From contig JASGFG010000032.1 of NCBI GenBank assembly GCA_047605605.1, positions 1-37,421 on the forward strand: a stretch of 37,421 nt of DNA. The letters are read 5' to 3'. Positions 15,531-23,384 of the stretch are shown piece by piece. Numbering within the stretch: the first letter of the stretch is position 1; every line of letters starts with the position of its first letter. Made by a program: the position numbers and the translations under genes. Origin of the DNA: JAATGA01 sp047605605 (GTDB lineage: Bacteria > Pseudomonadota > Alphaproteobacteria > Rhodobacterales > Rhodobacteraceae). The notes under the pieces were generated by a model. That model was not told the origin of the DNA. It ran no database searches and was given only the letters and a program-made list of their open reading frames with translations.

Positions 15531-16471
15531 CCGGGCGTTCGGGCCAGCGTTGCCAGATAGCGCCCGGCCGCCATCCGCGCGGTCCGCGCCACCTGAATCG
15601 CGGCGGTCGGGGAAAGCGGCGCGAACTCCACCGGGTCGCGCGGGCGAAGCTGTGCCATGGCGTCCAGTTCGGCATCCAGCACGGTCGCGATCTTGGGGTA
15701 TCCGCCGGTCGTCTGGTGGTCGGCCAGAAGCACCGTCGCCACCCCATCGCCGGCGACCTGGACCGACCCGCGCATGATGGGTTCGGACGGCATGTCCAGG
15801 GCCGCGGCGGGGGCGATCCGCGGCCCGGCCAGCCGCACCCCCATCCGGTCCCAGGCATCGGTCATCCGCCATGGGCCGGACAGAAAGGCGGCCAGCGTTT
15901 CCGGCGCGAAAAAGCGGTCCTGCGGGCCCAGCGTCACATGCAGCCGGTGCCGCGGGCGGGCGATGACCGGGCAGGGAATGTCGCGGGCAGAGATGCTGCG
16001 CGGCTGCGTCACGGCGATGGTGCACCCGGCAACGAGCCGCCCGCCGCCAAAGCCCGACAGCCCGTGGGTCGCGGCGCTGCCCAGCCAGCGTGTGGCCTGC
16101 ACCTCGCCCGCAAGGGCAAGATAGCACCAGCTTCCCCATGGCCCCGGCCGGATGACCAGCCTTTCCCCGGCGCGCAGCGTGGCCACCGTCCAGGAGCCGC
16201 GCTTTTGCCCGGCATGATCGACGATGAACCCGCCGCCCGCCACGGCAAATCCGACCGCCCCCGCAGTGCAGTCGATGGTCAGCCCGCCCATCGACACTTC
16301 GATGCAGGGCGCGCCCTGCGGATTGCCGACCGCCAGGTTAGCCGCGGCAAAGGCCAGCCGGTCCAGCGGGCCGGAGGCGGGAACGCCAAAGCGCATCAGC
16401 CCCGGCCGCCCGGCATCCTGCACCGTGACATGCGGCCCGGCAAAGGCCACGCGGAGCGAGGCGTCCGTCAT
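15527..16471 (-). CDS. pxpC: 5-oxoprolinase subunit C (biotin-dependent carboxyltransferase-like)
   Basis: Component of the three-part ATP-dependent bacterial 5-oxoprolinase, which opens 5-oxoproline (pyroglutamate) to glutamate. The 314-residue protein belongs to the KipA/urea-amidolyase AHS2 family: FAGPHVTVQDAGRPGLMRFGVPASGPLDRLAFAAANLAVGNP at residues 9-50, then GAPCIEVSMGGL, a central LGPQDRFF segment and the AADHQTTGGYPKIA-like block (LLADHQTTGGYPKIATV). Its start overlaps the pxpB stop as ATGA. It is the last gene of the eight-gene leftward operon and meets oxyR tail to tail. Confidence 0.9.
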   Translation of the reverse strand: MTDASLRVAFAGPHVTVQDAGRPGLMRFGVPASGPLDRLAFAAANLAVGNPQGAPCIEVSMGGLTIDCTAGAVGFAVAGGGFIVDHAGQKRGSWTVATLRAGERLVIRPGPWGSWCYLALAGEVQATRWLGSAATHGLSGFGGGRLVAGCTIAVTQPRSISARDIPCPVIARPRHRLHVTLGPQDRFFAPETLAAFLSGPWRMTDAWDRMGVRLAGPRIAPAAALDMPSEPIMRGSVQVAGDGVATVLLADHQTTGGYPKIATVLDAELDAMAQLRPRDPVEFAPLSPTAAIQVARTARMAAGRYLATLARTPG

Positions 16472-17166
16472 CTGCCTGCCGCCTCGAACGCGGCGCGGGA
16501 AATGCGGCGGAACCGCACACGGTCGCCCACGTCGAAAAGGAAGGGCCGCTCCTCATCGCCTGTCAGGATACGCACGGACGACCGCCCGATGATCCACCAG
16601 CCCGTCGGCATGGTCAGCGTGGAGACGAGGCATTGCGGCCCGGCGATCACCACACTGCCCGCCGCAATGCCGCGCACCGCTGCGGGCTTCCTGGGCAATC
16701 GGATCGCCTCGGGCACCCCCGCCAGATAGGCGTAACCGGGCGCGAAGCCATACATGTAGACCTGATAATCGCCCGCCAGATGGGCGGCCACCACCGCCTC
16801 GGCCGACAGGCCGGCAAGGCGCGCCACCTCGGCCAGATCGGGGGCAAGATCGCCGTCATAGCAGACGGGGATCTCGTGCAGGCGCGGCTTTGTCCCGGCC
16901 TCGCCCTCCGCCTCCAGCAGGGCCGTTGCCGCCTGCCGGGCGGTCTCATGATCGGCCAGCAGCGGGTCGAACCGGATCAGCAGGGCGGCATAGGCGGGCA
17001 CCGCCTCGGCAAAGCCGGGGAAAGGCCGGGCGGCAAGGGCGCGGTCCAGATGCAGGACGCGGGCGTGGACCTCGGGGTCGATGCGGTCGCCGAATTCCAC
17101 CAGCAAGCTGTGTTCCGCCACCGGACGGAACAGGGGATAGCCTGCTATCATCGCCGGCGCGGCCAT
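16468..17166 (-). CDS. pxpB: 5-oxoprolinase subunit B (KipI/AHS1 family)
   Basis: Partner of PxpC; together they form the carboxyltransferase-like part of 5-oxoprolinase. The protein is 232 residues from the ATG at 17166 and shows the AHS1 blocks AEHSLLVEFGDRIDPEVHARV, HEIPVCYDGDLAPDLAEVA, YQVYMYGFAPGYAYLAGVPE, PRKPAAVRGIAAGSVVIAGPQ and YP-like TGWWIIGRSSVRI. I chose 17166 because it lies just after the pxpA stop (4-nt gap) and has AAGG upstream; an in-frame ATG 15 nt later is possible. In Bacillus the homologue KipI is a kinase inhibitor, but the linked PxpA gene supports the enzymatic role. Confidence 0.9.
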   Translation of the reverse strand: MAAPAMIAGYPLFRPVAEHSLLVEFGDRIDPEVHARVLHLDRALAARPFPGFAEAVPAYAALLIRFDPLLADHETARQAATALLEAEGEAGTKPRLHEIPVCYDGDLAPDLAEVARLAGLSAEAVVAAHLAGDYQVYMYGFAPGYAYLAGVPEAIRLPRKPAAVRGIAAGSVVIAGPQCLVSTLTMPTGWWIIGRSSVRILTGDEERPFLFDVGDRVRFRRISRAAFEAAGR

Positions 17167-17170
17167 GGCC

Positions 17171-17932
17171 TTATCCGGCCAGAAACGGCGCAAGCGCCAT
17201 CCCCGCGCGTTCCAGCCGCGCCCGCACCAGCCGCGCCATTTCCACCGCACCGGGGGAATCGCCATGCACGCAGATGGACTGCGCGGCCAGCGGGATGGGT
17301 TCGCCGCCGATCACCGGCATCCGCCCGGTTTCCAGAAACCGGATCAGCCGGTCGGCCGCCTGCCCGGCATCGTGCAGCACCGCGCCTTCGCGCGAACGGG
17401 GCACCAGCCGCCCGTTCGGCAGATAGGCCCGGTCGGCGAAGATTTCGGAAAAGACCGGAACATCCGCCGCCCGCGCCGCAAGCTCCAGCTCCGTCCCGGA
17501 AATCGCCAGGATCGCCAGCCGGCCGGGCAGCGCCTTGACGCAGGCCACGACCGCATCGGCCACCGCCCGGTCGTCGGCGGCCAGATTGCCAAGCGCGCCA
17601 TGCGGCTTGACATACCGCACCTCGGCCCCCGCCAGGGCTGCGACGCCAAGCAGCGCGCCCACCTGCGCCGCGACCATCCGCCCGACCTCGGCCGGGGTCA
17701 TCGGGATGATGCGCCGCCCGAAGCCTTCGCGGTCGGCATAGCCCGGATGCGCCCCGACCGCGACGCCCCGCGCCGCGGCCTGCCGCAAGGTAGCGAACAT
17801 CGTCTCGGGATCGCTGGCATGGCCCCCGCAGGCGACATTGGCCGAAGTGACCACCGCCAGCATCGCCGCGTCGTCGCCCATGGTCCAGGGGCCGAAGCTT
17901 TCGCCCAGGTCGGCGTTCAGGTCGATCTTCAT
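17171..17932 (-). CDS. pxpA: 5-oxoprolinase subunit A (LamB/YcsF family)
   Basis: Subunit of 253 residues of the LamB/YcsF family, the part of 5-oxoprolinase thought to bind or phosphorylate the lactam. Diagnostic blocks are the N-terminal IDLNADLGESFGPW, SANVACGGHASDPETM, GAHPGYADREGFGRR, VRYVKPHGALGN, EIFADRAYLPNGRLVPRS and the late ICVHGDSPGAVEMA. It starts 7 nt after the VOC gene stop. Gene order A-B-C in one operon with amino-acid and 2-oxoacid enzymes suggests the lactam is an intermediate of a larger catabolic route rather than only damage repair. Confidence 0.93.
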   Translation of the reverse strand: MKIDLNADLGESFGPWTMGDDAAMLAVVTSANVACGGHASDPETMFATLRQAAARGVAVGAHPGYADREGFGRRIIPMTPAEVGRMVAAQVGALLGVAALAGAEVRYVKPHGALGNLAADDRAVADAVVACVKALPGRLAILAISGTELELAARAADVPVFSEIFADRAYLPNGRLVPRSREGAVLHDAGQAADRLIRFLETGRMPVIGGEPIPLAAQSICVHGDSPGAVEMARLVRARLERAGMALAPFLAG

Positions 17933-17939
17933 TCCGCGC

Positions 17940-18383
17940 TCAGGTTCCCGGTCGGTTGGTGGCGCGGGTCAGCAGGATCACCCCCGCGCCCTCGGCCGTG
18001 TCGTAATAGGTAAATCCGGTGCGGTTCGCGCGGCGCCCGCGCATCTTGACCGGCAGTCCCGAAGAGGCCTCGGCCGCGTCGGCGTCCGGCACCTCGAAGC
18101 CCAGATGAAACACGCCTTCGCCCTTGCTGTCCAGATGAAGGCGCTGCGGGCTGGGGTCGTGGCTGGGCTGGCACAGCTGCAACTGGATGTTGGGCAGGTT
18201 GCAGATGCGATACTGCATCGCCATGAACCCTTCGGGGCTGGGCACCTGCAACTCCTCGTATTCCACCAGGGGGGGATAGGCGATCCACGGCCCGATACCG
18301 ATGGATTCGTAATAGGCCTGCGTCCTGTCGATGTCATGGACCACGATGCAGACATGATGCAGCTTGTCGAAGACCGGGTTCAT
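17940..18383 (-). CDS. VOC-fold protein, methylmalonyl-CoA epimerase/glyoxalase-like
   Basis: Small metalloprotein of 147 residues with two beta-alpha-beta-beta-beta modules of the vicinal oxygen chelate superfamily. The first module begins FDKLHHVCIVVHDIDRTQAY (candidate metal ligand His9 or His10) and the second has GEGVFHLGFEVPD (His93). The final strand GAGVILLTRA has Leu where epimerases usually carry the last metal-binding Glu, so the chemistry may differ from methylmalonyl-CoA epimerase. It fits tightly between the SDR gene (4-nt gap) and pxpA (7-nt gap), so it belongs to the operon. Isomerase, lyase or dioxygenase-type reactions are all possible in this fold. Confidence 0.75.
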   Translation of the reverse strand: MNPVFDKLHHVCIVVHDIDRTQAYYESIGIGPWIAYPPLVEYEELQVPSPEGFMAMQYRICNLPNIQLQLCQPSHDPSPQRLHLDSKGEGVFHLGFEVPDADAAEASSGLPVKMRGRRANRTGFTYYDTAEGAGVILLTRATNRPGT

Positions 18384-18387
18384 TGTC

Positions 18388-19161
18388 CTACTCCCTGACT
18401 GGAACCGTATAGTTCAGCACGCGCCGCCCGCCGTCGGGATAGATCGTCTCGCCGGTGATATAGCTGGCATCATCGCTGGCCAGAAAGGCCACGACGCCCG
18501 CGATCTCCGACGGTTCGCCCAGCCGGCCCATGGGGGTGCGGGCAAGGATGGCGTGCATCCCGGCGCGTTCGCTGAAGGCGCCCTTGATGATGTCGGTGGC
18601 GATGGTGCCCGGCCCGACCCCGCAGACGCGGATGCCGTGATGCGAAAAGGCCACGGCGGCGGTGGATGTGACCTGGTTCATCCCGCCCTTGGAAATCGCA
18701 TAGACGGCGACATCGGGGTTCGCCAGCCCCGAGTTGATCGAGGACATGTTGACGATCACGCCCCCCTGCCCTTGCGCGATCATCGCGCGCGCGGCCGCCT
18801 GGGTGCCAAGGAAGGCGCCCTTCAGGTTGATGCCGATCACCCGGTCGAAGGTTTCCGGCGATACCTCCAGGAAATCCATCACCGGGGCGATGCCGGCATT
18901 GTTGACCATCACGTCGATCCGGCCAAAGGCCGCGACCGTGCGCGCGACCAGGGCATCGACCTGCGCCTTGTCGGCGACATCGGCATCGACCGCCATCACC
19001 GTCTCGGGCGTGCCGATTTCCGCCGCCGTCGCCGCCAGTTGCGCGGTGTCCACGTCGGCGATCACCACCCTTGCGCCTTCGGACAGGAACCGTTCGGCGG
19101 TGGCCCGCCCGATCCCGCGTGCGGCCCCGGTGATGGTGACGACCTTGCCTGCGAACCTCAT
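18388..19161 (-). CDS. SDR family NAD(P)-dependent oxidoreductase
   Basis: Classical short-chain dehydrogenase/reductase of 257 residues. Cofactor motif TGAARGIG at 11-18, NNAG at 87-90, catalytic serine in the MSSINS stretch (140-143), and YAISK with Tyr154 and Lys158. An acidic residue ending strand 2 (VVIADVD) favours NAD over NADP. The C-terminus ITGETIYPDGGRRVLNYTVPVRE is usual. In the operon it lies after the FAD oxidase gene; it could oxidise or reduce the aldehyde or alcohol released by the ThDP decarboxylase. The exact substrate is not visible. Confidence 0.88.
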   Translation of the reverse strand: MRFAGKVVTITGAARGIGRATAERFLSEGARVVIADVDTAQLAATAAEIGTPETVMAVDADVADKAQVDALVARTVAAFGRIDVMVNNAGIAPVMDFLEVSPETFDRVIGINLKGAFLGTQAAARAMIAQGQGGVIVNMSSINSGLANPDVAVYAISKGGMNQVTSTAAVAFSHHGIRVCGVGPGTIATDIIKGAFSERAGMHAILARTPMGRLGEPSEIAGVVAFLASDDASYITGETIYPDGGRRVLNYTVPVRE

Positions 19162-19172
19162 GTCCTTCTCCT

Positions 19173-20342
19173 TCAGTAGACGACCGTTTCATGCAGCGGC
19201 TGGCCCGCGCGGATGCGCCCGTATCCCAGCGGCGACAGGTCCAGACTGGTATAGCGCCCGTTCAGGATATGCTCGGCCACGCCGCGCCCCGCCGCGGGCG
19301 AATGCATCACGCCATGACCCGAGAAACCAGTGGCGAAGACCAGATTTCCGATCTGGTCATGCGGCCCGACGATGCCGTTGTGGTCCAGCGCATTGACCTC
19401 GTAATGCCCGGCCCAGGACCGTTCGGGGCGCATCTGTTCCATCGCCGGAATACGGGTGGCGAGCAGCGGCCAGAACAGCTCTTCCATCAGCCAATGGTCG
19501 GGTTCGTAATCGCCGGTCGCGTCGGGGTCGCGCCCGGCAGGCGGCTGGATGCCGCCGATGAAGCCCTCGCCCTCGGGGCGGATCCAGATGCCCGAGGTGT
19601 CGAACAGCATCGGGAACCCCCCGGGTGCGACCGGGGCGCGAAAGGCAAAGACGGTGCGCTTGCGCGGGCTGACCGGCAGGTCGACGCCCAGCCCGGCCAT
19701 CAACGCGCCCGAGGCCGCGCCCGCGGCCAGCACGCACCAGTCGCAGGCAAGCCTTTCGCCCCCCTCCACCCGGACGGCGGCGATGCGCCCACCCGCCATG
19801 TCAAACCCGGTGGCGCGGGCGGCGAGATAGTCCACCCCACGCCCGCGTGCCGATACCCGCACCAGCGACAGCAGCGACCAGGCATCGAACCAACCTTCGC
19901 CCGTCTGGCCGAAGGTGCCGATGCCTATGCCTTCGGCCGAAAGGAAGGGAAACCGCGCGGCCACCTCGTCCGGGGTCAGGGCGATGACATCCGCCCCCGC
20001 CGCCTGTTGCATGGCAAGCCCGGCAAGGCGGGTGTCGACGACCTCGTTCCCGCCCAGGATCAGATAGCCGTTTTCGACATAGCCGATGTCCGCGCCCGCG
20101 CCGAAAGTCTGGCGGATGCGGCGAAGGAAATCGACGCCGAAAAGGCTCATCCCCACGTTCAGCGGCGTGCCGAACTGCGTGCGGATCGACGCGGCAGAGC
20201 GGGCGGTGGAGCAGAACTGATAGGTCGGGTCCTGTTCCACCACGGTGATCGTGCCGCGAAAGCCCTGCTCGCGCAGGAACCAGGCGCAGAAACTGCCCAG
20301 CACCGCGCCGCCGACGATCACGACCCTTGCGGCGTCGGTCAT
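19173..20342 (-). CDS. FAD-dependent amino acid oxidase/dehydrogenase (DAO family)
   Basis: Flavoprotein of 389 residues of the D-amino acid oxidase / sarcosine oxidase / DadA superfamily. The FAD motif VVIVGGAVLGSFCAWFL is at residues 8-24 with Ala in the second-Gly position, as is common in this family, followed by the acidic VVEQD. The substrate domain has FQ..RSAASIRTQFG (residues 46-58 region), and the C-terminal FAD contact is LVFATGFSGHGVMHSPAAGRGVAE. It would oxidise a secondary or primary amine to an imine, giving a 2-oxoacid after hydrolysis. Gaps to neighbours are 11 and 16 nt. The next-upstream gene pair encodes a ThDP enzyme able to decarboxylate 2-oxoacids, which fits a sequential pathway. 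Confidence 0.87.
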   Translation of the reverse strand: MTDAARVVIVGGAVLGSFCAWFLREQGFRGTITVVEQDPTYQFCSTARSAASIRTQFGTPLNVGMSLFGVDFLRRIRQTFGAGADIGYVENGYLILGGNEVVDTRLAGLAMQQAAGADVIALTPDEVAARFPFLSAEGIGIGTFGQTGEGWFDAWSLLSLVRVSARGRGVDYLAARATGFDMAGGRIAAVRVEGGERLACDWCVLAAGAASGALMAGLGVDLPVSPRKRTVFAFRAPVAPGGFPMLFDTSGIWIRPEGEGFIGGIQPPAGRDPDATGDYEPDHWLMEELFWPLLATRIPAMEQMRPERSWAGHYEVNALDHNGIVGPHDQIGNLVFATGFSGHGVMHSPAAGRGVAEHILNGRYTSLDLSPLGYGRIRAGQPLHETVVY

Positions 20343-20358
20343 GGTGCAGGCCCCCCGA

Positions 20359-20943
20359 TCAGCACGGGGTCAGCCCCAGATGCGCGCGGAACCTGTTCTT
20401 GACATGGACCGCATCGCGCGGCGGCAGCGAGCGCGGCAGGTTTTCGGCCGCGATCTTCAACACGAACAGCCGCGGACCTGTCGCGGGCTGGCGCAGCCGT
20501 CGGGTCAGCGCCTCGACCTCGGCCATCTGCCCCAACTCGGCCGTATCGGTGAAACCGGCGGCCTCGGCGATGCGGTGCAGGGCGATGCCGCGGCCGGTAT
20601 GGCTGGACTGCATTCCCGTCTCGCCGAAATGCTGGTTGTCCAGCACGATGATGTCCAGGTTTTTCGGCGCTGCGACCGCGATGGTGGCGATGGCGCCAAA
20701 GGCCATCAGCATCTCGCCATCGCCGGTGATGACCATCACCCTCTTGTCCGGCCGGGCCTGTGCCAGACCCAGTCCGGTCAGCGCCGCCCCCCCCATCGCG
20801 CCCCAGAGGTAATAGTTGTCGTCGCGGTCCCCCGCCGCATGAACGTCATAGCTGGGCGAGCCGAGGCCCGTCACCACCAGCGCGCCGTCCCGCGCCGCCA
20901 GAAGGCTTGCCACCGCCGCGCGGCGATCAATCGCAGGTTCCAT
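20359..20943 (-). CDS. ThDP-dependent decarboxylase, C-terminal (PP-domain) subunit, ComE/phosphonopyruvate decarboxylase-like
   Basis: Subunit of 194 residues that carries the pyrophosphate-binding domain of a split thiamine-diphosphate enzyme. The ThDP/Mg motif runs from GDGE (GDG at 74-76) to LDNQHFGETG (Asp102-Asn103), at the usual spacing. It resembles the beta subunit of sulfopyruvate decarboxylase (ComE) and the C-terminal half of phosphonopyruvate decarboxylase. The start is uncertain: the ATG at 20943 begins right after AGGAGG with almost no spacer, while the in-frame ATG at 20955 overlaps the upstream stop. I favour 20943 from similarity. It must pair with the product of the preceding gene to be active. 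Confidence 0.82.
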   Translation of the reverse strand: MEPAIDRRAAVASLLAARDGALVVTGLGSPSYDVHAAGDRDDNYYLWGAMGGAALTGLGLAQARPDKRVMVITGDGEMLMAFGAIATIAVAAPKNLDIIVLDNQHFGETGMQSSHTGRGIALHRIAEAAGFTDTAELGQMAEVEALTRRLRQPATGPRLFVLKIAAENLPRSLPPRDAVHVKNRFRAHLGLTPC

Positions 20944-20948
20944 GCCTC

Positions 20949-21527
20949 CTACCATTTCTTCTTGCCCAGAAGGCGTTGACCGATCAGCACCGCAATCTGC
21001 TGATCGGCGTCAAAGGCCATGCCGGCCGCCTGTGCCACCGTCTCGACCAGATCGGCCCCGGTTTCGGCACGCAGCACGGTCACGCCGATGGCACGCAGGC
21101 TGGCCTCGGTCGCCTGGCCCATCGGCACCTGCCAGGGATTGAACTCGGCCCATTCGCCCCGCATCGTCACCAGCATCAGCAGCGGCGTGCGCGTCTGCAC
21201 CGGCAGCGACAGCATATTGATGCAGTTCCCCACGCCCGAGGATTGCATCAGCACCACCGACCGCATTCCGCCCAGCCAGGCGCCTGTGGCGATGGCGATG
21301 CCCTCCTCCTCGGTCGTCAGGACGTTGGTGGCCACCTCGGGGTCGGCGCCGAACAGGCGGATCAGGGTGGAATGGCCGGCATCGGGCACATAGGACATCT
21401 GCCGGATACCCGCGCCCTTCAGCACCTCGTAAAGCTCTTGCGGCCAGTCGGTGGTCAGGTCGCGGACGGCCGGGCCGGGGTCTGCGATGGGTTGGGCGGA
21501 AGCCACGGCGCTCTCCTGCTGGTTCAT
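20949..21527 (-). CDS. ThDP-dependent decarboxylase, N-terminal (Pyr-domain) subunit, ComD/phosphonopyruvate decarboxylase-like
   Basis: Subunit of 192 residues with the pyrimidine-binding domain of a split ThDP enzyme. The activating glutamate lies in VLTTEEEGIAIATGAWLGG, and the block VLMQSSGVGNCINMLSLPVQ followed by LLMLVTMRGEWAEFNPWQVPMG is characteristic of the sulfopyruvate / phosphonopyruvate decarboxylase group. I chose the ATG at 21527; upstream in-frame ATGs run into the LysR promoter and gene. It is the first gene of the leftward operon, divergent from the LysR regulator. Known substrates of the family are 3-sulfopyruvate and 3-phosphonopyruvate; the substrate here is unknown. The linked FAD oxidase could provide the 2-oxoacid. 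Confidence 0.82.
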   Translation of the reverse strand: MNQQESAVASAQPIADPGPAVRDLTTDWPQELYEVLKGAGIRQMSYVPDAGHSTLIRLFGADPEVATNVLTTEEEGIAIATGAWLGGMRSVVLMQSSGVGNCINMLSLPVQTRTPLLMLVTMRGEWAEFNPWQVPMGQATEASLRAIGVTVLRAETGADLVETVAQAAGMAFDADQQIAVLIGQRLLGKKKW

Positions 21528-21609
21528 CCGGGTCGTGACTTTGCTAACCCGGCCTGCGATAAAGAACATCAACAGTTTTGGTCGATCAGCCATAGCGGAA
21601 TTGTATCGA

Positions 21610-22551
21610 ATGGACATATCGCAGTTGCGCACCGTGCTGAACGTCGCCGAACTGGGCAGCCTGTCGCGCGCCGCCGAACGGATGCGGATCGCGCAGCCCG
21701 CGCTCAGCCGTCAGCTGCGCCTGCTGGAGGAGGAACTGGGGGCGCGCCTGTTCGACCGTCACGGACGCGGCATGATCCCGACCGAAGCTGGGCAGGAGGT
21801 CCTGCGCCATGCGCAGCGCGTGATGGTCGAGCTGGAAGAGATCAGGGGCGCCGTCAGCGGCGCGGATGCCGCCTTGCACGGCCATGTCTCGATCGGCCTG
21901 CCGCCGACTGTGGCAGACCTCTTGTCGGTCCCGCTGGTGCAGGCCATCGCCGACCGCCACCCCGAGTCGACCATTCGCATCGTCAGCGCCTATTCCGCCT
22001 TTCTGCTGGACTGGCTGCATCGCGGCGACATCGACCTGGCGATCCTGTTCGAGGCGCGGCCCTCGCGCGCGCTGATGACCCGGCCGCTGGTCGAGGAGGT
22101 GCTGTATCTGATCGGGCCGCCGGGGTCGGACCTGCGGGCCGACCGGCCGGTGCCGTTCCGCGCCTTGCAGGACCGCCGGCTGCTGTTGCCCAGCCTTGGC
22201 AACGGGCTGCGCACCATCATCGAGACCTGCGCCCGCGAAACCGGCATCGCGCTGGATGTGCGGATCGAGGCCGACAGCTATTCCACGCTGAAGGATCTGG
22301 TGCGCGGCGGCCACGGGCTGACGATCCTGCCGCTGGCGCCGATCCACGCCGAAATCGCGGCCGGCCGGTTGACCCATGCGCCGCTGGCCGATCCGGTGCC
22401 GCGGCGGCGGCTGATGCTGACGACGCCGGTTTCGCGGCCCGTCTCGCGGCTGGCGCGATTTTCGGCGCAGGCGGTGCTCGACACGGCGCGCGGGCTTGTC
22501 GAACAGGGCATCTGGGCGGGCCGCGTGCTGGAGGCGGATGTGCAGGGATAA
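21610..22551 (+). CDS. LysR-family transcriptional regulator
   Basis: Regulator of 313 residues with an N-terminal winged helix-turn-helix (MDISQLRTVLNVAELGSLSR and AAERMRIAQPALSRQLRLLE, residues 1-40) and a C-terminal periplasmic-binding-protein-like effector domain starting near HVSIGLPPTVADLLSVPLV. It resembles the NAC/CbnR-like branch with a hydrophobic effector pocket. It is divergent from the ThDP-oxidase-oxoprolinase operon across 82 nt, the classic layout in which a LysR protein controls the neighbouring catabolic operon in response to a pathway intermediate. The downstream quinone reductase gene may be co-transcribed (92-nt gap). Confidence 0.9.
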   Translation: MDISQLRTVLNVAELGSLSRAAERMRIAQPALSRQLRLLEEELGARLFDRHGRGMIPTEAGQEVLRHAQRVMVELEEIRGAVSGADAALHGHVSIGLPPTVADLLSVPLVQAIADRHPESTIRIVSAYSAFLLDWLHRGDIDLAILFEARPSRALMTRPLVEEVLYLIGPPGSDLRADRPVPFRALQDRRLLLPSLGNGLRTIIETCARETGIALDVRIEADSYSTLKDLVRGGHGLTILPLAPIHAEIAAGRLTHAPLADPVPRRRLMLTTPVSRPVSRLARFSAQAVLDTARGLVEQGIWAGRVLEADVQG

Positions 22552-22643
22552 AATTCCGCTATGGCTGTATTCGCGTTCTTGTCGTTGCAGGCATCGCCAG
22601 AACCGGCGAGAATGCCCGCCGATGCCCTGCGGGAGTGTGCCGA

Positions 22644-23384
22644 ATGAACGTCCTGATCGTCTACGCCCACCCCGAGCCGAAATCCTTCAACGGCGCGATG
22701 AAGGATCTGGCGGTCGAAACCCTGACCGGGCTTGGCCACGGCGTCGAGGTTTCCGATCTTTACGCCATGGGCTGGAACGCCGTTGCCGGCCCGCGCGACA
22801 TCGACGCGCCGCTGTCCGAGCTATCCCGTTTCAGCCTTGCGCGCGAACAGACCGTGGCGATGGAAAACGGCGCCCTTGCGGCGGACATCGCGGGCGAGCA
22901 GGCGAAACTGGCGCGGGCGGATCTGGTCATCCTGCAATTCCCGATCTGGTGGTTCGGAATGCCCGCCATCCTGAAGGGTTGGGCCGACCGGGTGTTCGCG
23001 CGCGGCTTTGCCTATCTGCCGGGCCGCAAGTATGACACCGGCATGTTCCGCGGCAAGCTGGCGATGGTTGCGACGACCACCGGCACCTCGGCCGACACCT
23101 ATGCCCCCGACGGGATCGACGGCGACATGCTGACGGTGCTGTGGCCGGTTCACAACGGGCTGCTGCGCTATACCGGGTTCGACGTGCTGCCGCCGCATGT
23201 CGCCTATATGCCCGGCCGTGAGGATGAGCCGACGCGGAAAAAGCAGCTGGAGGCCTGGCGCCAGCGGCTGCTGACGCTCGACTCCACGCCGCATCTGTTC
23301 TTCCACCCGGCCGAGGATTACGGCCCGAACGAACGGCTGAAGCCCGGCGTTCTGGCTCGGTCGGGGCAGCAGCGGAACATCTGA
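22644..23384 (+). CDS. Flavodoxin-fold NAD(P)H:quinone oxidoreductase (NQO1/MdaB family)
   Basis: FAD-binding cytoplasmic reductase of 246 residues that moves two electrons from NAD(P)H to quinones. Visible blocks are the N-terminal VLIVYAHPEPKSFNGAMKDL, the flavin-contact FPIWWFGMPAILKGWADRVF and the FAYLPGRKYDTGMFRGKLAM stretch, then TTTGTSADTYAPDGIDGD. The start at 22644 follows GGGAG. It lies 92 nt after the LysR gene in the same direction. A role in detoxifying quinones or in re-oxidation linked to the neighbouring operon is possible but not shown. Confidence 0.88.
   Translation: MNVLIVYAHPEPKSFNGAMKDLAVETLTGLGHGVEVSDLYAMGWNAVAGPRDIDAPLSELSRFSLAREQTVAMENGALAADIAGEQAKLARADLVILQFPIWWFGMPAILKGWADRVFARGFAYLPGRKYDTGMFRGKLAMVATTTGTSADTYAPDGIDGDMLTVLWPVHNGLLRYTGFDVLPPHVAYMPGREDEPTRKKQLEAWRQRLLTLDSTPHLFFHPAEDYGPNERLKPGVLARSGQQRNI

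Noticed and set aside
14561..16729. Rightward 722-codon open frame across oxyR and pxpC/pxpB
   Set aside because: Out-of-frame or antisense to three recognisable genes and without any domain; GC-rich DNA rarely shows stops in such frames.
16468..17166. PxpB/PxpC as KipI/KipA sporulation-kinase regulators or urea amidolyase parts
   Set aside because: The directly linked PxpA gene and the absence of biotin-carboxylase or allophanate-hydrolase domains favour 5-oxoprolinase.
20359..21527. The two short ThDP genes as a frameshifted single acetolactate-synthase-like gene
   Set aside because: Each half has its own complete domain and motif, the boundary matches the natural split of ComD/ComE, and the middle domain of acetolactate synthase is absent.
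20760..23384. Rightward 874-codon open frame ending at the quinone reductase stop
   Set aside because: Only the last 246 codons (from 22644, after GGGAG) are protein-like; the rest is antisense to the ThDP genes and out of frame with LysR.
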